Source: Desulfobulbaceae bacterium (lineage in GTDB: Bacteria > Desulfobacterota > Desulfobulbia > Desulfobulbales > Desulfobulbaceae). Taken from it: DNA of 6,843 bases. The notes beneath the pieces were generated by a model, which saw nothing but the letters and a program-made list of their open reading frames with translations, was not told the origin of the DNA and searched no databases. The position numbers and the translations under genes are program-made. How positions within the stretch are numbered: position 1 is the stretch's first letter; the number at the start of each line of letters is the position of its first letter. Location of the stretch: positions 1 through 6,843 of the forward strand of contig JALVAI010000349.1 in the NCBI GenBank assembly GCA_027011235.1. The letters run 5' to 3'. Of this stretch, positions 1-6,581 are shown one piece after another.

Positions 1-137
1 TCGGTCAGGAACGCGACCTGATTATGCAGGCCCTTGAGCAGTGTTACTGGAACCAGACCAGGGCGGCCCGGCAACTGGGCATCACCCGCAACACTCTACG
101 CTACCGAATGAAAAAATTCGGTATCAAAAAAAGATAG
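1..137 (+). CDS. C-terminus of an NtrC-family sigma-54-dependent regulator (partial, 5' end outside window)
   Basis: Reading from position 3 gives 44 residues ending IKKR before TAG at 135-137. The segment has the classic Fis-type DNA-binding helix-turn-helix that ends sigma-54 activators: ERDLI..ALEQC, then WNQTRAARQLGITRNTLRYR, where the second helix (ITRNTLRYR) is the recognition helix, then a short basic tail. In the family this domain follows a receiver domain and an AAA+ ATPase domain that opens sigma-54 promoters; both would lie upstream of the window, so the signal it senses is unknown. The gene is convergent with the minus-strand cluster, with 40 bases between the two stop codons, so it is not part of that operon. 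Whether it regulates the cluster cannot be judged. The identification of the domain is firm; the exact subfamily is not. Confidence 0.93.
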   Translation, partial: GQERDLIMQALEQCYWNQTRAARQLGITRNTLRYRMKKFGIKKR

Positions 138-160
138 CAATGAAAAAAGATTAGCATTGG

Positions 161-193
161 TTCCGGCAAAAGGATATTTACGTCTTTCCGGAA
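161..193 (-). terminator. Weak hairpin between the convergent genes, possible terminator
   Basis: TTCCGG (161-166) pairs with CCGGAA (188-193), and AAAG just inside pairs with CTTT if two bases bulge; the loop is about 11 bases and contains the TAA at 178-180. On the minus strand two T runs follow, opposite A runs at 143-148 and 126-132, the first about 12 bases past the stem. The stem is short and the T run is distant, so this is only a candidate end for the minus-strand transcript. Confidence 0.25.
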
Positions 194-1710
194 AGAATTA
201 CCGGCAAAAACAATGCCCAAGGTGACGAACATTTCTTATCCATGGAAATTTTCAACTGATAGACAGAATCACCGAGCCCCATTTGATTTGTTCCCACTCC
301 ATACAGATAATAATATCCGTCGGTTCCTTTGATGCCCCACACGCTTTTCAAGGAAGGAATTCCAGGAAAGCCTGTCGCTGCCCAGGAGGAACCGCGCTGG
401 TCTTTGTGGTAGGGAGTGGAACCAAAGGCAAAAACTTCATCTTTCGGAGTACCGATAATGGCACTGAATGACTGAGGAGGTTCAACATTATGGCTATAAA
501 AAACCTGCTCCCGGCTTGAACCGTTCTAATGGAGAATTTCGGTCTCATTTTGCCCCAGCACAGAGCTTGTTTCTCCGACGACATAAACATTATCATGTGC
601 GTTGCCCCAAATATCACCGAGCAACATGTAATCGACACCAGGACTATTCATAGCGGTCCAGCTGCCATCAGGTTGCCTGGACAGCAACGTCGCGTGGTAG
701 CGTGACCCGTCCCATAAGTGGCCGGCTGCAAGAAAAGGCTCCTTGGTACCCGCTCCCCAGATACCTGACAACATTGGAGACGCATTCGGAATTATATCCT
801 GCTGCCAGCTCTGACCGGAATCCGAGGAAGATAAAATCACATCGTTTCCTACCGCAAAGGCCAGGTCTCCTGTTCCCCACAAATCAGAGAAATCACTGCC
901 TCCGGGGATGGTAATCCGACTCCAGGCACTGCCATCATAACGAAAAATTTTATCAGTAGAAGCCGCCAAGGCCCAAGTGTCTGAGACATAAACGGAACCG
1001 AAATATTCAGTAGTGGCACCTTCCACTACCGATGGTGTCCAATTTGTCCCATTATACCGCATGATAAATCCTCCATCACCAACCACCATGAGGTTGTCCC
1101 GGCTGCTTGCACCGATGCTGTTTAAATAATGTTTTCCTGCCATTCCGGTCCAAGAGGTTCCATCATATCTATAGAGAGGAAATATAGAATAGGCAGAAGC
1201 ACCGACCACGAGGTTGCCCGAAACCATCCAGGCAGAGCTGAAATAATAGGAGGAAAAATATTTGATTGGGGTAAAACTGCCATTTTCTCGATGAAGAACA
1301 ACGCCATCGGATTCATGACCGGCTACATCACTACCGTGACCAACTACATACAGATCAGACCAGGTTGTCCCGGCAATGGCTCTCAAGCTCTGTCCAGAAG
1401 TATTACCTCCGGAATATTCTTGTGTCCAGTCGTTGGTACTCACGGTATATTCATGAATATAACTCTGGTTGGTAGTACTTGAATCCCCAACGGCAACCAA
1501 AATCCCGGCTTGGGCATTATCCCAAAGATCAAAAATATCACTTCCTGGAATGTCTCCGGACGCGTCGGAAATTTTTCCCAGGTATTATTTTCTTTGTGCA
1601 TAAAGACTCCATCATCGCCCGGTGTTGCCCAATATTGCAGGTAAGACCAGTAACCAGAACCGTCCTGATTGAAGGCCAACCCGATAGCCGGGACTGCCGG
1701 GTCTATTTGG
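178..1710 (-). pseudogene. Interrupted secreted beta-propeller protein (about 11 blades; frameshift and in-frame TAG)
   Basis: This stretch encodes about eleven imperfect repeats of 37-50 residues with the pattern [LF]-x-x-[IV]-W-G ... D-x-[YF]-V-V-G ... Y-D-G-x-x-W. Examples are SDLWGTGDLAFAVGND, GDIWGNAHDNVYVVGE and SIGASSRDNLMVVGDGG. Such repeats are typical of bacterial WD40/Kelch/Ycf48-like beta-propellers used as exported binding scaffolds; the ligand is unknown. The first blade (about 1710-1577) is in a different frame from the rest: it contains DGVFMHKENNTWEK, which matches DGVVLHRENGSF in a later blade. After a run of five A residues (minus strand) at 1572-1576 the repeats continue in the next frame to TAG at 526-528. 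The same frame then stays open to TAA at 178-180 with further blade sequence (DEVFAFGS, SVWGIKGTDGYYYLYGVG) and ends SPWALFLPVILSGKT. No plausible start codon with a signal peptide exists within the propeller itself. I read it as the 3' part of a gene that began at 2115, or as a separate gene that lost its start. Sequencing error is also possible. Confidence 0.7.
526..1500 (-). CDS. Longest uninterrupted ORF of the propeller region (blades 1-8 of the main frame)
   Basis: This is the 324-codon open stretch that an automatic caller would report. Its first usable start is a TTG at 1498-1500, inside a blade (ILVAVGDSS), with no ribosome site or signal peptide, so it is unlikely to be a true start. 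The frame is open further upstream to the TAA at 1585-1587, and this extra part (ISDASGDIPGSDIFDLWDNA) continues the blade pattern. Its content is about eight propeller repeats rich in Gly, Ser, Trp and Tyr and very poor in Cys, as expected for an exported scaffold. The stop is TAG, and homologous sequence continues beyond it. I treat it as one segment of the interrupted gene spanning 178 to about 1710 rather than as an independent protein. Confidence 0.5.
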   Translation of the reverse strand: MVAVGDSSTTNQSYIHEYTVSTNDWTQEYSGGNTSGQSLRAIAGTTWSDLYVVGHGSDVAGHESDGVVLHRENGSFTPIKYFSSYYFSSAWMVSGNLVVGASAYSIFPLYRYDGTSWTGMAGKHYLNSIGASSRDNLMVVGDGGFIMRYNGTNWTPSVVEGATTEYFGSVYVSDTWALAASTDKIFRYDGSAWSRITIPGGSDFSDLWGTGDLAFAVGNDVILSSSDSGQSWQQDIIPNASPMLSGIWGAGTKEPFLAAGHLWDGSRYHATLLSRQPDGSWTAMNSPGVDYMLLGDIWGNAHDNVYVVGETSSVLGQNETEILH

Positions 1711-2115
1711 AACCATAGGATCAAAAGGGTTGACGGATGAGTCCAATATCCCGTTCTTTCCATTTAAATATTCCCAGAGATCGGAATATTTGTCGCCATC
1801 TGCATCCGAGAGAGCGGAGGCAGATGTTAAATTATTAAAGTAGGCCATCTCCCAGTCATCGGCGATGCCATCCTGATCCGTGTCGATGATGGTGCTGCCT
1901 GTAATCAAAATAGACAACCTGATGATGTCTCCCGCCTGATCATACCTATATATGATTGACCCCTTACCTACATATTCAACGCGCACAAGGCGGTCAAGCT
2001 GGTCATAGGCATAGGTTACGGTCTCTTCGGCGGCCCGGGTCAAATTTATCATACCAAATATACAAACAGGAAAAACTAATATACTGGCCAGAAGAAGCTG
2101 TCTTGAAATTTTCAT
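1612..2115 (-). CDS. Exported protein with one YD-repeat unit and two acidic calcium-type loops
   Basis: The chosen start is ATG at 2113-2115, preceded by GGTG five bases upstream and followed by a clear Sec signal peptide (KISR, hydrophobic core LLLASILVFPVCIFGMI, likely cleavage near residue 28-29, TRAA). The open frame upstream of this ATG overlaps the RHS gene and is not needed. Mature residues 34-67 form a YD-repeat pair (YAYDQLDRLVRVEY ... YRYDQAGDIIRL). Two loops follow that look like dockerin/EF-hand or thrombospondin-3 calcium loops: DTDQDGIADDWE at 78-89 and DADGDKYSDLWE at 104-115. The chain ends FWLLVLPAILGNTGR, 167 aa in all. The gene lies 19 bases after the RHS stop, so the two are probably co-transcribed and the product may associate with the RHS protein or its processing. 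The last 34 or so residues may be out-of-frame if the protein really continues into the propeller. Domain reading is solid; the C-terminus is uncertain. Confidence 0.72.
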   Translation of the reverse strand: MKISRQLLLASILVFPVCIFGMINLTRAAEETVTYAYDQLDRLVRVEYVGKGSIIYRYDQAGDIIRLSILITGSTIIDTDQDGIADDWEMAYFNNLTSASALSDADGDKYSDLWEYLNGKNGILDSSVNPFDPMVPNRPGSPGYRVGLQSGRFWLLVLPAILGNTGR

Positions 2116-2120
2116 TTGTT

Positions 2121-2124
2121 CACC
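2121..2124 (-). promoter_or_regulatory. Ribosome binding site for the YD / calcium-loop protein
   Basis: On the minus strand GGTG, within GATGGTGAACAA, sits five bases before the ATG at 2113-2115. It lies in the 19-base gap after the RHS stop codon and fixes this ATG rather than upstream in-frame codons that would overlap the RHS gene. Confidence 0.55.
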
Positions 2125-2134
2125 ATCAAGTGTA

Positions 2135-2599
2135 TTAATCATCCAGAGAAAACGGAGGCACGGTAAAATCACCGTAAGATGGCGAATGCTTAGTGTGCTG
2201 ATTGAAATAACTGTTTGGATCATTTTTTGCCTTTTGGATCAGTTCCGCCTCCTTATCCGGCGGCAACCCTGCAGGGTTTGCCCCCATAAACGTCGAAACA
2301 GCTCCGGCATAAGGATTAGCCTTTCCGATAGCGGTGCCGGCAATGTCATAAACGGCATCGCCATAGTTTCCTTGTCGCAGGTCATTCAAAATTGTCAGCA
2401 CAGCTACCGTATCACCATATTCCTTGGTAGTACCCGCAGCATTCCATAGCGCTGTTCCAATCTCACATGGATCGAAAGTACTCTTACTCGTACCCTTTGG
2501 GGCAGGAGGGGGATAGCCCCAGTTCGGCCCGGAAGAATTTCTGTTTCCCCAATCCGATCGCATCCATTCTCCCCATTCTGACGACCCGCGGCTTGATCG
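2135..2599 (-). other. Variable C-terminal tip of the RHS protein (after the core)
   Basis: This is the segment downstream of the core motif LIDPDG. It starts with a Ser/Gly/Trp/Pro-rich linker (RSSRGSSEWGEWMRSDWGN, then GYPPPAPKG), followed by a moderately hydrophobic, Gly/Ala-rich region (DAVYDIAGTAIGKANPYAGA) and a polar tail with NQHTKHSPSYGDF. In polymorphic RHS systems this position holds the toxin or effector. I see no HNH, nuclease, deaminase or ADP-ribosyltransferase signature. It could be a toxin of unknown type, an inert cap or a surface-binding end. Confidence 0.6.
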
Positions 2600-5500
2600 C
2601 CCATCCGGATCAATCAGGTTAACTGGATTGTCTGCTGCATATTGACGCGCATTCGCTGTCACTCCCATTCCTACAGGATCATTGGAGAGAAAGGCCCGAA
2701 TAACGGCATCATACATTCGGCTTCCCATGTAATAAAGCCCGTCATGGAGATCAAGGACTCCAAAAGAACCAACAAAGGTAAACGGGTTGTTGATTGTTGC
2801 CGCGGAATTGGTCTTCAAGCCAAAGGGGAGATAGTTGTAATGTGCGACAACAGTACCGGATGTATTGGAAAGAAAAGAGATATTACCACTTAGATCATTG
2901 TGATAAAAATACATCCCATTACTGTCAGCCATTGCAATAACCTGATTTTCCCTGTACAACCAGGAGGCGGTAATAACATCTGCGTCATTTGTCTCAAAGA
3001 GCAGGCGCCCCCTTTCGTCATAATGAAATTTTCTTTTCTCGCCATTACGGCTCCATTGCAGCAATCTTCTCTGTCCATCGTAAAGAGCACTGTTGCTGCT
3101 CCCTGAAGCTGTCCAATCCGTTAACAAATCAAGGAAATTATAGGTGCCGCTGAAAGCACGTGGGCCGGGGATGGACGTCTGGTTGCCGGCAGGATCTGTT
3201 GTGGCGGTCTGGCCATTACGACTGACAACGGTAAAGGAACGACCATAGGTAAAGGTGGAATTTGTCGTTTCAGGTGTCAGTTGCGAACCCCAGGTCAACA
3301 CGTTGCCTGATTTTTGAATGCGGGTGATCATGCCGCTTGGATTGCGAACGCCCTGTAGATCAAGATATTCCTGAGTACCTGCATAATGGTGTATTCTGGT
3401 CGGCATGCCGTTTTTATCATGTATAATATCGGTTGTTATCCCGTTAGAACGTATTTCTCTGACGATGTTGCCAACAGCGTCATATTGTGTCGTTAGTGTC
3501 TGTCCCTTCCAGCTGACACTGGTAATTCTTCCTCTTGAGTCATAGCCGTACAGGGCGGATGATCCGTCAGGATAGGTTAGGGAATGAAGTCTGCCCGCTC
3601 CATCGTAGCCAAAATCGGCTGTTTTGCCGTCATACCAGGTCTGCCGCGTTACCTGGCCTCTGCCGTTGCGGACATAAGTATCCGTGCCCAAGGCGGGCTG
3701 CGTGCTTGCCGTCAGCAGTCCATTGCCGTCGCGAACAAAGGTAGCGACCGATGTGCCGTCCACATCTATGCCGGTCAGCAAGCCATCGGCGTCCCGAGTG
3801 TAATTGATTCTTTTCCAGTAATCACGAGGCGTTATGGTTCGCAGGAGACGACCCATCTGATCACGAACATATTCCCAACCATTTTCCTTAGCCGGAACAC
3901 CAAATTCTGATATATCCAACGTTGAAGTAGCCTCACTGACTTCTGCCGGAGGATCCTGACAAAATTCATGGGAAAACAGATTGTCGTTTATGTTGTATGT
4001 CCAGAAAACAGAATCGCCTAAGGCATCCTGCACGGATGCAGCTAATCCCAACTCGTTATACTTTGTACGTGTTATTCGTCCCTGTGGATCACGGCTGCTG
4101 ACCTTGCGTCCGGCTGCATCATAGGTATTAACCGTTGTGTTGCCGAGGTAATCGGTTTCCCGGGTGACTTTCAAAGAAGGGGTTCGCGTTACCGTACGTA
4201 CCTCCCCGTTTTCATTACGCACTCCTGTCTGCGCACAGCAGTCATAATAATACTCCCGATAGGTTCCATCAGGATGTGTTATTCTTGTCAGCCGTTGGTT
4301 GGCATCGTAGGCAAAGGTGGTGGTATTGCCCAGGGGATCTGTAACGCCGGTCAAATTAATGCCCAGGCTATCATACAGATAGGTGGTAACCGCCCCTTCC
4401 GCATCAGTCACAGTTTTCAAATTGCCAAGGCTATCATAGGAATATCTCGTTATATTTCCTTCAGGATCAATCTCCTGGGTCAACTTTCCCTGAGCGTTAT
4501 ACGCATATTGATAAATTCTTCCGGCAGGAGACTGTATACGTGTCCTGTTTCCATGGTCGTCATAATCAGCAGCCCACGTGTTGTTCAGCGCATCAACATA
4601 TTGGGTAACCTGATTCCGCTCATTATAGGTGTATGTATGTACGCCTCCGGTATAATCGATCATCTTTGTTATGTTGCCGTTGCCATCATACTCAAGAGTT
4701 CTGGGATGATTTGACGTCCCGTGCTGATAAATCTCCACGGGCCTGCCTTCAGTATCAGAAGTTATTTTTGTGGATTGTGGACGATCACTTTCTAAATAAT
4801 GTCCGGATGGATATTGATAAACAAATGTTCGCCCGGTCGGGTCTGTGACCTGAGTTCGGTAAGTGTCCTGGATAAGGGTATTGATACCATAATGGGTTAT
4901 TGCCCCCTGCGGATCGGTTACCGAACTCACATAATCATGCCCGTTGGAGTTCGACCATGTAAACAGCCAGGGACGCCCTTCAGTGATCATACTTGTCATA
5001 AACTGATCGCTATTATAGGTGTAACTGGTTCGATTTCCTATGAGGTCAATGGATTGGACCAGATTCTCACCGGAATAATCAAAATGAATTTGTCCTCCAC
5101 CTGGAACAGTCAACAAAGTACACTGCCCTGCCTGGTTGTATGTCAGGGTGGCTGTTCGATTAGCGGCATCTGTAATTTGGGTTATGGCCCCTGATCCGTT
5201 TCGTGTTATCTGCACTCGATTACCGTTCCAGTCTTCAATTGCAACGAGTGGAACGGGCCCTGTTGTCCCGGCTGGACCTTCAAAGATATAAGATAATTTT
5301 TTATCAGGTGGGGTGAGGGTAAAGATTCGCAGACTTGGATCACCGTCAACGGTCTTTTGCAGATTGTATCCATCTTTATGGGAAGTAAATTTTCCATCCC
5401 ATCCACTGGTATAATTTACACTGCTAATTGGTGCGGAATATTCCATGGTTACAACTTTATCACCAGAGGAAGTATTCACGGAGACGACATTGGCATTACC

Positions 5501-6472
5501 GGAAAACGGAATATCGAATTGGAGCCGTCCGCCGGTATCCTGTCGGATTGTCACTCCGGAGGAAGATTCTTCCAGCCAGGCGTCATAAGAAAACCGCCAG
5601 CCCTTACCAAAATTTGTATGACCGGATCCCAGGCCGGCATTCCAGGTCAATCTCAGTTGAAGAGAAGGGCCATTGCCTCCCCATTGAAAAAGTGGATCCT
5701 GAATTACTGGATGCAGATTGAACATATTGATCCTATACCCGGGCAGACCAATGGCTGAACATGAGTTGCATCCATACGGCTTTTTCCTTTTGAAATCGGG
5801 TTCGGTTCGGACATGCTTTGGCAGTCCGTTTTCCTCGTCACTGGAAAGGCCTACTATATCTTGTGGAATTATATAGATATAAAGATTTTTCAAAACAGAC
5901 TCAGACGAATTTTCCGAGGTAGTTGTGTACGTAAAATAATAATCCCTGATGGAAATCCATTTGTCTGCCTGCATGTGAGCATTAGGGTAGGCTGGAACAC
6001 GCTGGTATGGCCTGAAAAGGGCGACATGGTCAAGTTCAACCGAAGGAGGAGAACATGTATTGGAAGGTGTGCTCGATGAATAGCTCCACGAACATTGTTT
6101 TTCAGCTTCCCACCTGGTTCCGTTATCGGGGATATCAATTGACAGGGATCGTTGGGTAGAAATTAAGCCGATCGGTTGTCCATTTTGATCCTGAACCTGA
6201 GGCCCTGTCAGTTGTGTGGCCTGCTGAATTTCGGCATGAACAATGGGTCTTGATCCTCTTGGAATCGGTGCTGTATAATTGACAATCTCGGTGGAAGAAT
6301 CCGGGGAGGACCGCCAAAGAAAATGGATATCGTTGTCTGATATTCCGCTGATGGACCAGGTAACGGTTTCGTTAACCCCTGCTGATGTCCCGGTAGTGGT
6401 CATTGCATGAGCAATGGAAATAAAAAAAGAGAAAAAAGATGTGGTCAGCACAAGAAAGAATGTATTTTTCAT
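2135..6472 (-). CDS. Exported RHS / YD-repeat protein with variable C-terminal tip
   Basis: The product is about 1445 aa from ATG 6470-6472. A TTG four codons earlier (6482-6484) is also possible, but the signal peptide begins neatly at MKNTFFLVLTTSFFSFFISIAHA, so ATG is preferred; neither has a clear Shine-Dalgarno. Residues 25-220 are a Ser/Thr-rich N-terminal region. At about 232-300 comes a CNSC motif and an RHS-type N-terminal domain ending FGKGWRFSYDAWLEES. Residues 410-1000 carry more than fifteen YD repeats (such as YDSLGNLKTVTDAEGAVTTY), including a YDCC variant at 743-746. The conserved RHS core spans about 1190-1291 (HNDLSGNISFL, GLYYMGSRMYD, FLSNDPVG, NPVNLIDPDG). In known RHS proteins these repeats wind into a hollow beta shell enclosing a C-terminal tip. 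Here the tip is about 154 residues and matches no toxin family I recognise. Export is by Sec, not a PAAR/type VI leader. A second YD-containing exported gene follows after 19 bases. Confidence 0.93.
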   Translation of the reverse strand: MKNTFFLVLTTSFFSFFISIAHAMTTTGTSAGVNETVTWSISGISDNDIHFLWRSSPDSSTEIVNYTAPIPRGSRPIVHAEIQQATQLTGPQVQDQNGQPIGLISTQRSLSIDIPDNGTRWEAEKQCSWSYSSSTPSNTCSPPSVELDHVALFRPYQRVPAYPNAHMQADKWISIRDYYFTYTTTSENSSESVLKNLYIYIIPQDIVGLSSDEENGLPKHVRTEPDFKRKKPYGCNSCSAIGLPGYRINMFNLHPVIQDPLFQWGGNGPSLQLRLTWNAGLGSGHTNFGKGWRFSYDAWLEESSSGVTIRQDTGGRLQFDIPFSGNANVVSVNTSSGDKVVTMEYSAPISSVNYTSGWDGKFTSHKDGYNLQKTVDGDPSLRIFTLTPPDKKLSYIFEGPAGTTGPVPLVAIEDWNGNRVQITRNGSGAITQITDAANRTATLTYNQAGQCTLLTVPGGGQIHFDYSGENLVQSIDLIGNRTSYTYNSDQFMTSMITEGRPWLFTWSNSNGHDYVSSVTDPQGAITHYGINTLIQDTYRTQVTDPTGRTFVYQYPSGHYLESDRPQSTKITSDTEGRPVEIYQHGTSNHPRTLEYDGNGNITKMIDYTGGVHTYTYNERNQVTQYVDALNNTWAADYDDHGNRTRIQSPAGRIYQYAYNAQGKLTQEIDPEGNITRYSYDSLGNLKTVTDAEGAVTTYLYDSLGINLTGVTDPLGNTTTFAYDANQRLTRITHPDGTYREYYYDCCAQTGVRNENGEVRTVTRTPSLKVTRETDYLGNTTVNTYDAAGRKVSSRDPQGRITRTKYNELGLAASVQDALGDSVFWTYNINDNLFSHEFCQDPPAEVSEATSTLDISEFGVPAKENGWEYVRDQMGRLLRTITPRDYWKRINYTRDADGLLTGIDVDGTSVATFVRDGNGLLTASTQPALGTDTYVRNGRGQVTRQTWYDGKTADFGYDGAGRLHSLTYPDGSSALYGYDSRGRITSVSWKGQTLTTQYDAVGNIVREIRSNGITTDIIHDKNGMPTRIHHYAGTQEYLDLQGVRNPSGMITRIQKSGNVLTWGSQLTPETTNSTFTYGRSFTVVSRNGQTATTDPAGNQTSIPGPRAFSGTYNFLDLLTDWTASGSSNSALYDGQRRLLQWSRNGEKRKFHYDERGRLLFETNDADVITASWLYRENQVIAMADSNGMYFYHNDLSGNISFLSNTSGTVVAHYNYLPFGLKTNSAATINNPFTFVGSFGVLDLHDGLYYMGSRMYDAVIRAFLSNDPVGMGVTANARQYAADNPVNLIDPDGRSSRGSSEWGEWMRSDWGNRNSSGPNWGYPPPAPKGTSKSTFDPCEIGTALWNAAGTTKEYGDTVAVLTILNDLRQGNYGDAVYDIAGTAIGKANPYAGAVSTFMGANPAGLPPDKEAELIQKAKNDPNSYFNQHTKHSPSYGDFTVPPFSLDD

Positions 6473-6581
6473 CAATCTATTCAAAAATTGGATTACGCAT
6501 ATTTTTAGCGTAACATAGTATTTTATGCTTTATCGGCCTGTTAAGGCACTCTGTATTGTCCAAATATGTATCTTAATTTCG
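6473..6581 (-). promoter_or_regulatory. Spacer before the RHS gene with a possible sigma-70 promoter
   Basis: The 109-base gap between the upstream gene's TGA and the RHS ATG is AT-rich. On the minus strand TTAACA (6539-6544) is followed after 18 bases by TACTAT (6515-6520), a fair but not strong -35/-10 pair about 40 bases ahead of the RHS start. No terminator-like hairpin with a T run is visible in the gap, so read-through from the upstream gene is also possible. Confidence 0.3.

Larger units (their letters stand above)
178..2115 (-). pseudogene. Reconstructed full-length YD / calcium-loop / beta-propeller gene (645 codons if repaired)
   Basis: This entry records the fused model. From the ATG at 2113-2115 the frame runs through the signal peptide, YD unit and calcium loops to about DPMV (1716-1711). 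A one-base change there moves into the frame that encodes the first propeller blade; a missing A in the A5 run at 1572-1576 moves back to the original frame, which then runs to TAA at 178-180 except for TAG at 526-528. The two shifts cancel, so the total length is an exact multiple of three (1938 bases). The original frame is blocked between the shifts by TGA at 1612-1614 and TAA at 1585-1587. Support is the continuity of repeat pattern across every break and the lack of any start codon with export signal for the propeller part. Against it is the motif-like C-terminus of the shorter ORF at 1612. Confidence 0.5.

Noticed and set aside
283..653. Short plus- and minus-strand ORFs over the propeller 3' end
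   Set aside because: They are shadows of the blade frame that runs to TAA at 178-180 and show no protein-like pattern of their own.
2087..2115. Lipoprotein signal in the small exported protein (FPVC)
   Set aside because: The residues before Cys do not fit a lipobox (needs small residues at -1 and -3 position preferences), and the hydrophobic core continues past it, so a standard signal peptide is more likely.
2116..2223. Upstream extension of the YD/calcium-loop ORF to an ATG at 2223
   Set aside because: It would overlap the RHS C-terminus by about 90 bases, lacks export character, and the ATG at 2113-2115 has a ribosome site and begins a clean signal peptide.
4274..4714. 146-codon plus-strand ORF opposite the RHS gene
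   Set aside because: It is antisense to strongly patterned YD repeats and only repeats that pattern's complement; no domain, ribosome site or start context supports it. The same applies to the other plus-strand ORFs over 2186-6079.
3430..5200. DNA-level tandem repeat or CRISPR-like array in the RHS gene
   Set aside because: The periodicity is at protein level (YD repeats of varying length and sequence); no identical DNA repeats with regular spacers are seen.
6535..6560. Possible sigma-54 promoter (TTGGAC ... GTGCC) before the RHS gene
   Set aside because: The GG-to-GC spacing is 12 bases rather than the required 10, and the conserved bases fit poorly.
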